NCBI GenBank assembly: GCA_011525625.1
Contig: WYAX01000015.1
Coordinates: 1 to 64,000 of the forward strand
DNA length: 64,000 bases
Source: Nitrospira defluvii
Lineage (GTDB): Bacteria > Nitrospirota > Nitrospiria > Nitrospirales > Nitrospiraceae
Direction: 5' to 3'
The translations under genes and the position numbers were made by a program. Shown here in pieces: positions 52,682-60,887 of the stretch. The notes beneath the pieces were generated by a model. That model was not told the DNA's origin, did not search any database, and saw nothing but the letters and a program-made list of their open reading frames with translations. Each line of letters starts with the position of its first letter. Position 1 is the first letter of the stretch.

Positions 52682-53278
52682 ATGTGGTCATGGAGACTGG
52701 TAGGGGCGCTGGCCTTGTCGTGGACGATCGGTATCGGTGAGGCCGGGGCGCTGGAATTTACGGCCGACCAGATCACCAAGATCAATGGTCGGACTCAGAA
52801 AGCCAACATCTACTACCGCGACAATATGTGGCGGATCGAGCATCACACGATGGGCCCCGTCAACATCAGCATCGTCCGGAAAGACAAGCAGGTGGTCTGG
52901 CTCTTGTTGTCGAGGATGAAACACTTCAAGACCGTGCCGTACAAGCCCGAGCAGGATCTCAAAGTGACGGAGCATCTGGAGGGGGAGGTGTCGCGCGAAG
53001 AAATTGGGACGGAAACGCGTGAGGGGCACCCGACGACCTTGTATGAGGTGACGGTGAAGGAGGGCGAACGGACCGAAGTGTACTACCAGTGGCTCGCGAC
53101 CGATATTCGTTTTCCGATGAAACTGGCCAAGAAGGACGGAAGTTGGATCGTCGAGTACCAGCATGTGAAATTCCGGCCCCTGATCGATTATTTGTTTCAG
53201 CTACCGCTCAATTTCGAACCATTGGAAGAATTTGATCGCCAGCCGGCTGCTGCGGAGCCGAATCACCAGCCGATGTAG
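52682..53278 (+). CDS. secreted LolA-like or DUF4412-like protein
   Basis: The 198-residue product has a signal peptide (LVGALALSWTIGIGEAGA) and a beta-strand-rich body with short repeated strands (ANIYYRDNMWRIEHH, VVWLLLSRMKHFKTVP, TTLYEVTVKEGER), like the curved half-barrel of LolA and DUF4412 proteins. TAGGA lies 8 bases before the ATG at 52682. It is followed after 30 bases by a SUMF1-domain gene, probably in one transcript. The ligand, a lipid or lipoprotein tail, is only inferred. Confidence 0.7.
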   Translation: MWSWRLVGALALSWTIGIGEAGALEFTADQITKINGRTQKANIYYRDNMWRIEHHTMGPVNISIVRKDKQVVWLLLSRMKHFKTVPYKPEQDLKVTEHLEGEVSREEIGTETREGHPTTLYEVTVKEGERTEVYYQWLATDIRFPMKLAKKDGSWIVEYQHVKFRPLIDYLFQLPLNFEPLEEFDRQPAAAEPNHQPM

Positions 53279-53308
53279 GGAACGATCAGCAGATAAAGGA
53301 GTGTCGTT

Positions 53309-54235
53309 GTGCGTACACGAGGTCTCGCAGTGTGGGTATTGGGTGCGGTGCTACTGGGGATGAGCGCACCTCTCTATGCGTTGGATGTCGCAGACGTGGT
53401 TCGTGAATGGACGCCGGAGGGGAAGAAGCTGGCGATGGAGCGTGCCAAGTTGCCGGCCCATGACGAGATGATCCGTATCCCGGCGGGTGAGTTCCTCATG
53501 GGCAGCGACAAAAAGATCGACAAAAATTCCTACCTGGTGGAATTCCCGCAGCGGAAGGTCTATCTCGATGCCTATGACATCGACAAGCACGAGGTGACGA
53601 CCGTACAGTTCTTGAAATTTGTTCTGGCGACGAACCGCGATCCCTTGATCGATTGGCAATACGACGGCGGGAATTTTCAGGAGACCATGGTCAGCCATCC
53701 GGTGATGCATGTGTCCTGGTTCGATGCCGACGCCTACTGCAAGTGGGCGGGGAAGCGATTGCCTTCTGAAGCGGAATGGGAGAAGGCGGCGCGTGGCGAA
53801 GATGGGCGCATCTTTCCCTGGGGCAATCAAATGGCCGGGCTCTCGAGGGCGAACTACGGCCGGACCGGTCTGTCTGGACCGGTGCGGGATCGTCCGGAAC
53901 GGCTATTGCTGTATCCGCCCATCATTTCCGTAGACAAATACGACAACGCCGCCAGCCCCTATGGCGTGCTTCAGATGGCGGGTAATGTGGCGGAATGGGT
54001 CAACGACTGGTACGACCCGAAATACTACAGCACCGGACCGGACAGGAATCCGAAAGGTCCCGAGGCCGGAAGTCAGCGGGGTTTTCGCGGAGGCGGTTGG
54101 ATCGACAGCACGCCCAGTGTCCGCGTCGCGCAGCGCAATGGGACGGATCCGAACACCAAGATGAACTGGATGGGGTTCCGCTGTGCGCGGGATGCGAACG
54201 AAGGGGCTGCGGGGCAGCCGGCTGAGGGGAGGTAG
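53309..54235 (+). CDS. SUMF1/FGE-domain protein, secreted, lacking the FGE cysteine pair
   Basis: The 308-residue product has a signal peptide (cleavage near LYALD) and a full SUMF1 fold: MIRIPAGEFLMGSD, YDIDKHEVTTVQF, HPVMHVSWFDADAYCKWAGKRLPSEAEWEKAA, the MAGNVAEWVNDWYD block and RGFRGGGWIDS ending WMGFRCARD. In formylglycine-generating enzymes a Cys pair follows the RGGS block; here those positions hold no Cys, so that activity is unlikely. Other family members are subunits or maturation factors. ATPase or kinase motifs are absent. Paralogue: 55143-55982. Confidence 0.88.
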   Translation: MRTRGLAVWVLGAVLLGMSAPLYALDVADVVREWTPEGKKLAMERAKLPAHDEMIRIPAGEFLMGSDKKIDKNSYLVEFPQRKVYLDAYDIDKHEVTTVQFLKFVLATNRDPLIDWQYDGGNFQETMVSHPVMHVSWFDADAYCKWAGKRLPSEAEWEKAARGEDGRIFPWGNQMAGLSRANYGRTGLSGPVRDRPERLLLYPPIISVDKYDNAASPYGVLQMAGNVAEWVNDWYDPKYYSTGPDRNPKGPEAGSQRGFRGGGWIDSTPSVRVAQRNGTDPNTKMNWMGFRCARDANEGAAGQPAEGR

Positions 54236-54246
54236 GCCGAGGTGCC

Positions 54247-55119
54247 TCAGTTGGCGATTTCCACGCCAGCCTTTTTTGCTAGAAGTGCATGTGCTTGCTC
54301 GCTCGTTTCCTTCACGAGAATGCCCATCTTGCCGTGTGACGGTTCGAAATCCACCGGCAGCCCGTGGCTGCGGATGCGTTCGCTGGCGGTGGGACCGATC
54401 GAGGCGACCACCAACTTCTTGCAGGCTTCTATAAACGCCGCCGTCTGGCCTTCCCGTTCTGCCACCTGCATCACATGCTCGATTTGGGCCGCATTGGTGA
54501 CCAGCATCGCCTGAACGTGCCCGACGAGGATCTCTCCAACGGCGTGCTTCAACGGAGCGGTATCCTCCGGAAGGGCCCATCGGTAGACCGGCACCGGAGT
54601 GACCTGTGCTCCCCGCTGCTTCAAGGCCTCTAAGAGGTCACGGTTGGGGAGGCCATACTCCTGCACCGCAACGCGTAAGCCCGTCAGCGGCCGATGGGCA
54701 TCCAGGGTGGAGACCACATCGACCCAGGTATTGGGTTCCGGCACGGTGAGGGTGGGTTGCAAGCCCAGGGCCTTGAGGGCGCCGACCGGTTTGGGGCCCC
54801 GGGCGATCAGCACGGTCTTGCGCAGGGCTGCGGCGAGCTGGTCATTGGAATAGCGACGATGTAGCACCTCAAAGAGGGTGGTTGTACCGGCGCCGGTCAT
54901 CAACACCAGCACGTCGAGCCCGTCCCGCATCAGCTGTTCGCCGAACTGCAACGCGGCGGAATTGTCGTCCAGCGGAATCTCGCGCAAGGCCGGCGCCACC
55001 AGCGGTGTGCCGCCGTGGCGCTCGATCAGCCGCCCCATTTCCGCCGCCATGCGCGATTCAAAGGCGACGACGGTCAACCCATGAAACCCTGCACTGGCCA
55101 TCGCACTCCGTGATTCCAT
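54247..55119 (-). CDS. hemD: uroporphyrinogen-III synthase (HemD-like)
   Basis: The 290-residue product shows the two-lobe alpha/beta pattern of HemD: VVAFESRMAAEMGRLIERHGG, DVLVLMTGAGTTTLFEVL, a middle TWVDVV and VAVQEYGLPN, and a final VVASIGPTASERI block close to the family's signature. It closes hydroxymethylbilane into uroporphyrinogen III for haem synthesis. The start is taken at the ATG 55119; a GTG precedes it and no ribosome-binding site is clear. Other hem genes are not in the window. It lies between two SUMF1-domain genes. Confidence 0.82.
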   Translation of the reverse strand: MESRSAMASAGFHGLTVVAFESRMAAEMGRLIERHGGTPLVAPALREIPLDDNSAALQFGEQLMRDGLDVLVLMTGAGTTTLFEVLHRRYSNDQLAAALRKTVLIARGPKPVGALKALGLQPTLTVPEPNTWVDVVSTLDAHRPLTGLRVAVQEYGLPNRDLLEALKQRGAQVTPVPVYRWALPEDTAPLKHAVGEILVGHVQAMLVTNAAQIEHVMQVAEREGQTAAFIEACKKLVVASIGPTASERIRSHGLPVDFEPSHGKMGILVKETSEQAHALLAKKAGVEIAN

Positions 55120-55142
55120 CACCGGCTAGGAAGCCGATTGGG

Positions 55143-55982
55143 TTACTTGGCATCCGCCGCGCATCGAAATCCCGTCGATTCGTTTCTCATGGTCGGATCG
55201 CCGTCGACGCGGGTGAAGATGCGGACTGTGGGTGTCTCATTCTCCCAGCCGGCCCCCCGGATGACTTTCTTCTCGCCGCTGTCCGGGCCCGGCGGATTTT
55301 TGTCGGGGCTTTTTTCGTAGTACCTTGGATCATACCAGTCGTTGACCCATTCCCAGACATTGCCGGCCATGTCGTAGACCCCGTACGGGCTCTTGCCCTT
55401 CTCGTAACTGCCCACCGGCATCAGCGTCTTTTCGCCGACCCATTTCTGGTTGAAGTTCAAATGGCCGTTGGTGGGCTCGACGTTGCCCCAGGGGAACCGC
55501 CAGTCGTTATTGCCCTTGGCAGCCTTCTCCCATTCGGCTTCGCGCGGCAACCGTCGGCCCGCCCATTTGCAGTAAGCATCGGCATCGGCCCAGTCCACAT
55601 TGATAACGGGCCGGTCGGCTAACGAGGCGGGAATGCCGATGCCCTCCCAGAGATTCCGGGTGGGATTTTTGGGATTTTGCGGCACGCGGTGATTGGTGGC
55701 TTTCACAAATTCCAAGTACCGTCCATTGGTGACCTCATACTTGTCGATGTAGAACGGATCGATCTCGATGACATGGCGGGGATATTCATCGCGTCCGCCG
55801 TCACGGTCGCCGAACGGCACCCCCATAGGGTATGAGCCTGCAGGAATCAGCACCAGCGGTGCCCCGTCTTTTCCCGTGATTTCCTTGGGCAGAGCCGCCT
55901 GCTCCGCAGCGAGTGTGAGAGAGCCCGTTCCGCTGAGTCCGATGAGCGCCACCATGAATGCGAGGATGGATCGTGCCAACAT
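55143..55982 (-). CDS. SUMF1/FGE-domain protein, secreted, paralogue of 53309-54235
   Basis: The 279-residue product has a signal peptide (LAFMVALIGLSGTGSLTLAA) and the same domain as its neighbour: VLIPAGSYPMGVP, FYIDKYEVTNGRYL, INVDWADADAYCKWAGRRLPREAEWEKAA, DMAGNVWEWVNDWYD and IRGAGWENET ending STGFRCAADAK. As in the paralogue, no Cys pair follows the RGAG block. AAGGAG lies upstream of the ATG at 55982. It is transcribed toward hemD, whose start lies 23 bases after the stop. Confidence 0.9.
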   Translation of the reverse strand: MLARSILAFMVALIGLSGTGSLTLAAEQAALPKEITGKDGAPLVLIPAGSYPMGVPFGDRDGGRDEYPRHVIEIDPFYIDKYEVTNGRYLEFVKATNHRVPQNPKNPTRNLWEGIGIPASLADRPVINVDWADADAYCKWAGRRLPREAEWEKAAKGNNDWRFPWGNVEPTNGHLNFNQKWVGEKTLMPVGSYEKGKSPYGVYDMAGNVWEWVNDWYDPRYYEKSPDKNPPGPDSGEKKVIRGAGWENETPTVRIFTRVDGDPTMRNESTGFRCAADAK

Positions 55983-56156
55983 AGCTCCAAGCTCCTTTAG
56001 TTCGAAACAAACGATACCCGATCGTACCACAGCCGAAGACTTTTCAAACATGACCGACCGACGCAAAATGATCGCCGGGGGAATGTTCACCCCTGGCGGT
56101 TGAGGATTGACGCGATGGTGGGCCCGCACCTACTATACGCGCCGGGAGATTGCGGC

Positions 56157-56582
56157 ATGACGCCTCATCGAGGCTTACGACATTTGGCCCTCCGCGTTAC
56201 GAATCTGGCTCGATCACGCGCCTTCTATGAACATCTCTTGGGGATGAAGGTCGTCTGGGAGCCGGATCCGGACAACGTGTATTTCAGTTCAGGATCGGAT
56301 AATCTCGCCCTGCATCAAATCGGCCAGACGGAGCTGGCCCAGTACCAGCCGCCGCGAGGCCAGCTACTCGACCACTTCGGCGTGATCCTCGAAAGTCCCG
56401 CCCATGTTGACGACCTGTTTCGCGAGGTGCAGCGCGAAGGGGGGCAATACGGTGCCAACATTGCCAAGCCTCCCAAGCAGCATCGTGACGGCAGCTATTC
56501 CTTTTATTTCACCGACCCGGACGGCAACGTGATTCAGGCGTTGTACGAGCCGACGATCAGCCGGATGGAACTGAAGCCGTAA
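56157..56582 (+). CDS. VOC-superfamily (glyoxalase/dioxygenase-like) protein
   Basis: The 141-residue product is one vicinal-oxygen-chelate domain: RHLALRVTNLARSRAFYEHLLGMKV, a central LDHFGVILESPA and the closing FYFTDPDGNVIQALYEP. The two histidines and the glutamate-like position expected for metal binding are present (His in RHLA and DHFG). Family members are glyoxalases, dioxygenases or resistance proteins; the substrate is unknown. GGGAG precedes the ATG. The MBL-fold gene follows 24 bases later. Confidence 0.87.
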   Translation: MTPHRGLRHLALRVTNLARSRAFYEHLLGMKVVWEPDPDNVYFSSGSDNLALHQIGQTELAQYQPPRGQLLDHFGVILESPAHVDDLFREVQREGGQYGANIAKPPKQHRDGSYSFYFTDPDGNVIQALYEPTISRMELKP

Positions 56583-56606
56583 GGCTACGGCTCAGGCTTG
56601 TGACGC

Positions 56607-58229
56607 ATGGGACTTTGGGACGCATTGCCGCGGGATCAGTATGTGGGGTTGGCGCCCTGGGTCTGGGTGCAGCTTGAAAGCGACCAGTCGCCCGGACCGT
56701 TTCCATTTGTGGGCGGGGTGGCGCCGGAAGTCGTGGCGAGTCTGCATGAGGCTCACAGCCTCTTTCTGGCCTGTGTGGAAACCGCCATCAGCGATGTGTT
56801 TTCCCGCCGCGCGACACTCGGTGATCCGCAGACCCGGGTGCGGCTGGAGGATGCCTATGCCGAACTAGTCAATTCCCGGCAGCAACTGAGTCAACACATC
56901 ACGGCCCGACGCCAATCCGACGGGCAATTCATTTGGTCGCACCCCTTCGACCCCACAAAATCCGCCACGGTCGTCAATACCGGTCTGCGCATCTTCAACG
57001 CCGTGAAGCGGCAGGCGATTCCTGTGCCTTTCGAACGTCCGATGGGCCCGGTGGTCGGGAAACTGTTGGGCATGCTGGATGGCACGCAGCAGGCCGGGGC
57101 GATTCGGACCATCGTGACGACGGCGGGACGGGAGGCCGAACGGCTGCTCACCAAGTTGATGGAACTGTTCGTTCAGTATGAGTGTCTCACGCCCACCACT
57201 CAGTCCTCAGTGCGCAATCACTGGTTGCAGCAGACGAGAGACCGGGATACCGTGCATCTCGGGCATGCCGCGCTGTTGTACCGGCAACGCGATCAATTTC
57301 TCCTCTTCGACCCCTGGCTGTTGCCCTGGTTTGCGGAATCCAATGTGCCGAGCCTCTGGGTGTCCTTACTGCCGAAGCCCGCGGCCATCTTCCTGACGCA
57401 TGATCATGACGATCATGTGGACCCCCGCACGTTGTTGCATGTGCCGAAGGATGTCCCGATCGTCATCCCCAGTCGTCGGAATCGTAAAAAGTTCTTTTAT
57501 GATTATCTGCCCTTGCTCCGGGAATTGGGGTTCAGCCATGTCATTGAACTCGCGCATGGCGAGAGTTGGACCTTCGACGGCGGCGCCGTGGTCTCGGTGC
57601 CGTTCTATGGCGAGGACCCGTGCGACCTGGAGATGCCGAGAAATTGTTATCTCGTGACCGATCGAGGGCAGAATGTGCTGGTGCATGCCGACAGCGGCCC
57701 GACAAACAGCGGCCGGTCGGCCATTCAGGAAGGGGTCATTCAGCAGTTAGTTCAGAAGTATGGTCCGCTGTCACTGGTCCTGGCCTCTCAACAACAATTA
57801 CAGGAGATTCGCAGCTACGCCGCTCATGCGCCGCTGTCTCACCCGGGACAGTGGCTCGACGTGGGAGAAAACGGGTACTTGACGAATCGATACCTGGATG
57901 AGTTATGTGCCGCCGCACAGGCACGGCTGTTTGTGTCCTATGCGACGGGCGGCGCCGATTGGTATCCGGATCATCTGTCGTTTATGTTCAGCCAGCGCAA
58001 TCCGGCTCGCACGGCCCTGCTCACCGCCCATTGGGAGCCGCCGGAAAATCTGAAAGATCTTCTGGTGCAACACGATTGCCGGTATCATCGCGCTCAGGCG
58101 CTGGATCTGTTCCGCAGCGCCGGCGCTGGATCGGTGCAAGTCCTCTCTGCGGCCGATGTCTTGACTCCGCTGCCGCTCTACCGAGTTGATCACGGGGACC
58201 CGTCCTTTATGAAGCGCGGGGGCCGATAA
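56607..58229 (+). CDS. MBL-fold metallohydrolase with N-terminal extension
   Basis: The 540-residue product has a C-terminal metallo-beta-lactamase fold with the zinc motif T-H-D-H-D-D-H (His265, His267, Asp269, His270) and further blocks VHADSGP and [14 protein letters not shown]. The N-terminal 220 residues are unusual for the family; their second half ([20 protein letters not shown] to [11 protein letters not shown]) has the spacing of a small winged-helix or PqqD-like domain. Hydrolases of this fold act on many substrates; none can be assigned. It follows the VOC gene closely and may be co-transcribed. Confidence 0.82.
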   Translation: MGLWDALPRDQYVGLAPWVWVQLESDQSPGPFPFVGGVAPEVVASLHEAHSLFLACVETAISDVFSRRATLGDPQTRVRLEDAYAELVNSRQQLSQHITARRQSDGQFIWSHPFDPTKSATVVNTGLRIFNAVKRQAIPVPFERPMGPVVGKLLGMLDGTQQAGAIRTIVTTAGREAERLLTKLMELFVQYECLTPTTQSSVRNHWLQQTRDRDTVHLGHAALLYRQRDQFLLFDPWLLPWFAESNVPSLWVSLLPKPAAIFLTHDHDDHVDPRTLLHVPKDVPIVIPSRRNRKKFFYDYLPLLRELGFSHVIELAHGESWTFDGGAVVSVPFYGEDPCDLEMPRNCYLVTDRGQNVLVHADSGPTNSGRSAIQEGVIQQLVQKYGPLSLVLASQQQLQEIRSYAAHAPLSHPGQWLDVGENGYLTNRYLDELCAAAQARLFVSYATGGADWYPDHLSFMFSQRNPARTALLTAHWEPPENLKDLLVQHDCRYHRAQALDLFRSAGAGSVQVLSAADVLTPLPLYRVDHGDPSFMKRGGR

Positions 58230-58350
58230 GCCGTTTCATGACTGCTCGTGGGCGTTTCCGGGAGGCCGGCGACGGTGCATTGCTGGGGTGTATCCTGCGT
58301 CCCTGCCGATCGGGTTGGTTACATGGCTTTTTAAGAAGGAGAGCGCTGTT

Positions 58351-59373
58351 ATGGGGGCTTCAACAGGGGTTGTGCTGGTCACCGGCGCCGCCGGGTTCAT
58401 CGGATCTCATGTGTCCAGGCGATTGCTGGATCGCGGCGATACCGTGCTGGGTTTGGACAATCTGAACGATTACTATGACGTCCGCCTGAAGGAGGCGCGC
58501 CTCGCGCGACTGCAGACCCACCCGCAGTTTCAATTCGTGAAACTGGACGTGTCGGATCGGCACGGTATGGCTGCCCTCTTCGAGAAGCAATCCATTCGGC
58601 GGGTGGTGCATTTGGCGGCGCAGGCCGGTGTTCGGTATTCGCTCGTGAATCCCCATGCCTACACGGCGAGCAACGTCGACGGGTTTTTGAACATTCTTGA
58701 AGGTTGCCGGCATCATCAGGTCGAGCACCTGGTCTATGCGTCGACGAGCTCGGTGTACGGCGGTCATACGAAAATGCCGTTTTCGGTGCATGATAACGTC
58801 GACCATCCGGTTTCGCTGTATGCGGCGACGAAGAAGGCCAACGAGCTGATGGCCCACTGTTATGCGCACCTGTACCGGTTTCCGATTACGGGGCTCCGGT
58901 TCTTTACCGTCTATGGCCCCTGGGGTCGTCCTGACATGGCGTTGTTCCTGTTCACGAAGGCGATTCTCGAAGGCAAACCCATCGATGTCTTCAATCATGG
59001 GAAGATGCAACGGGACTTCACCTATGTCGACGATATTGCCGAGGGTGTCTTGCGTACGCTCGACCGGCCCGCGCAGGCCGATCCGCAGTGGGCGAGCGAC
59101 AACCCCGATCCCGGCAGCAGTTCCGCCCCCTACCGCTTGTACAACATCGGCAATCATCAGCCGGTCGAGCTGTTGCGATTTATCGAGGTGCTGGAACAGA
59201 CGCTGGGCATGAAAGCCCAAAAGAACTTCCTGCCTCTCCAGGCCGGCGATGTGCCTGCGACCTACGCCGACGTCGCGGACCTGATGCGTGACACGGGCTT
59301 CAAGCCCGCCACGTCGATCGAAACCGGCATCGCCCGATTCGTGGAGTGGTACAGAGAGTATTACAAGGTGTAG
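58351..59373 (+). CDS. NAD-dependent sugar epimerase, UDP-glucuronate 4-epimerase type
   Basis: The 340-residue short-chain dehydrogenase has the NAD motif [11 protein letters not shown], the active-site [11 protein letters not shown] (Tyr and Lys), the [19 protein letters not shown] block and the [11 protein letters not shown] region that follow UDP-glucuronate 4-epimerases closely. The product, UDP-galacturonate, would feed cell-surface polysaccharide. AAGGAG precedes the ATG. It stands alone; no glycosyltransferase is adjacent, so the polymer is unknown. Confidence 0.9.
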   Translation: MGASTGVVLVTGAAGFIGSHVSRRLLDRGDTVLGLDNLNDYYDVRLKEARLARLQTHPQFQFVKLDVSDRHGMAALFEKQSIRRVVHLAAQAGVRYSLVNPHAYTASNVDGFLNILEGCRHHQVEHLVYASTSSVYGGHTKMPFSVHDNVDHPVSLYAATKKANELMAHCYAHLYRFPITGLRFFTVYGPWGRPDMALFLFTKAILEGKPIDVFNHGKMQRDFTYVDDIAEGVLRTLDRPAQADPQWASDNPDPGSSSAPYRLYNIGNHQPVELLRFIEVLEQTLGMKAQKNFLPLQAGDVPATYADVADLMRDTGFKPATSIETGIARFVEWYREYYKV

Positions 59374-59572
59374 GCACATCTGGGGCGCGCGCTTCAGCCT
59401 CGGCACGCTACCACCTTCCTGCAGTCGCGCACTGTCGGCGGCTCTCCTCACACAGGGGTTCCCGATCTCGGAGGGCCGCCGGCAAGGCCAGGGGATCTCC
59501 CGCCGATCGTTCCGCAACTCCACCAGCTCCTGCCCTTGTTGCGACAGGATGGATGGAGTAAAGTAAACAATC

Positions 59573-59983
59573 ATGCGATCAATCGGCATTCGGAAGGCAT
59601 CGACGGTGTGCGTACTGCTTATGACAGGGGTGCTCCATGTCGGAGGAATGGGCGCGGCACTGGCGGGCTCTCCCGCGACCGATGCACCGGCTTGGACCGA
59701 GTTACGGACCCAGGTGTCGAGCGAGGGGACCCAGGCGCCCACGGCAAGCGATCAGCGATCGGACCTGTTCCGCCAGGCGCCTTCGCTGAGCGCTCAGTTG
59801 CGCGTCAGCGAGCAGACTCTGATTCCCTACATCGGTGCCGGTTTTGGTGGGGGCTTCGTCACCGAGCGTGATCGGGCGTTGAATCTCCAGCCGGTGCTAC
59901 CGCAGCAAAATCTCTTCGGCGATTCCATGGGCAAGAGTATGATGCCGAACGAGTTCCAGATGGGCATTCGCATACCGTTCTAA
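59573..59983 (+). CDS. small secreted protein, unknown
   Basis: The 136-residue product has a signal peptide (STVCVLLMTGVLHVGGMGAALAG) and a short mature part ending in PYIGAGFGGGFVTERD and MGIRIPF, a pattern like a few strands of a small beta barrel or a barrel fragment. GGAGTAAAG precedes the ATG. Flanking gaps are empty. No family is recognised. Confidence 0.65.
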   Translation: MRSIGIRKASTVCVLLMTGVLHVGGMGAALAGSPATDAPAWTELRTQVSSEGTQAPTASDQRSDLFRQAPSLSAQLRVSEQTLIPYIGAGFGGGFVTERDRALNLQPVLPQQNLFGDSMGKSMMPNEFQMGIRIPF

Positions 59984-60028
59984 ATACCCCTCCATCCCCC
60001 GGTCTGTTCCCCTGATTCCTTACGCATC

Positions 60029-60724
60029 TCAACCGCTGATTGGAAAGAGTCGCCGGGCCAAGTCCTTCGGCTGGATTCCATCCAGGGAGGGGACGACCAC
60101 ATGTGCGGCGGTGAGGTGCGATGCTGGGTAGGTGGTCGCAACCGCAAGAACGCGCATGCCTGCCTTCAGCGCCGCCTGAATTCCGGCGCGAGAATCTTCA
60201 ATGACGAGACATTCGCTCGACCGAAGCAGCGGTGGTCTGGGGCGACGGGCGTTGAGTTGTCGGAGGGCGAATTCGTAAATCGCGGGGTCGGGTTTGCCGA
60301 CGGCACATTCGTCCGCGGACACGATGAGTTCGAAGCACTGTTCGATAGCCGTTCCCGCAAGGGCGGAGAGGATCTGTTCCCGCCGTCCTCCCGAGGCGAT
60401 GGCCAGTCGGTATTGTTCCACGGCTTGTGCCGCAAACCCGGTTACCCAGGGAAATAGTGCCGGCTTCTGTGTCGCAGTATGGTCACGGAAGAGAGCGGCC
60501 TTGCGCTCAGCGATCCGGGCTTGGATCGAGGGGTCGCACCGGCCGTCCCGCTTCAGAAGCAGGGCGGCGGCACAGGTGCGTTCATCCATCCCGAGGTAGG
60601 TACCATAGTACTCCTCCTTGCTCAGCGTGAGTCCGGATTCGGCAAGCGCCTGCTGAAAACATTCCAGGTGCGGGGTTTCGTCGTCGGCAATGACGCCGTT
60701 GAAATCGAAAATGATGGCGCGCAG
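60029..60724 (-). CDS. HAD phosphatase (beta-phosphoglucomutase-like) with apparent CTG start
   Basis: The frame opens after an in-frame stop and contains no ATG, GTG or TTG before the nucleophile motif FDFNGVIAD. GAAGGAGG lies 5 bases before a CTG at 60724, which is therefore the likely start, giving 231 residues. The first ATG (60589) would lose motif I. Motif I has Asn where most family members have the second Asp (DFN instead of DFD). The rest fits the beta-phosphoglucomutase group: the ASGGRREQI block, KPDPAIYEFAL and IEDSRAGIQAALKAGM. Substrate unknown; a sugar phosphate is the usual one. Confidence 0.82.
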   Translation of the reverse strand: MRAIIFDFNGVIADDETPHLECFQQALAESGLTLSKEEYYGTYLGMDERTCAAALLLKRDGRCDPSIQARIAERKAALFRDHTATQKPALFPWVTGFAAQAVEQYRLAIASGGRREQILSALAGTAIEQCFELIVSADECAVGKPDPAIYEFALRQLNARRPRPPLLRSSECLVIEDSRAGIQAALKAGMRVLAVATTYPASHLTAAHVVVPSLDGIQPKDLARRLFPISG

Positions 60725-60887
60725 AGCAGCCTCCTTCGGGCAGAGCCAGTGGTCCGGTGCGCTACTCTAACCGAGCGGCAGGCGTAGGACAAATAGAACG
60801 CCTTGTTCCAGCGAGATCCCTACGGTATGCTGCGTCACGAATCCGCATGCTAGCCGTTGAAAGCGCTGTGCCGGCTCGATTTCCTCT

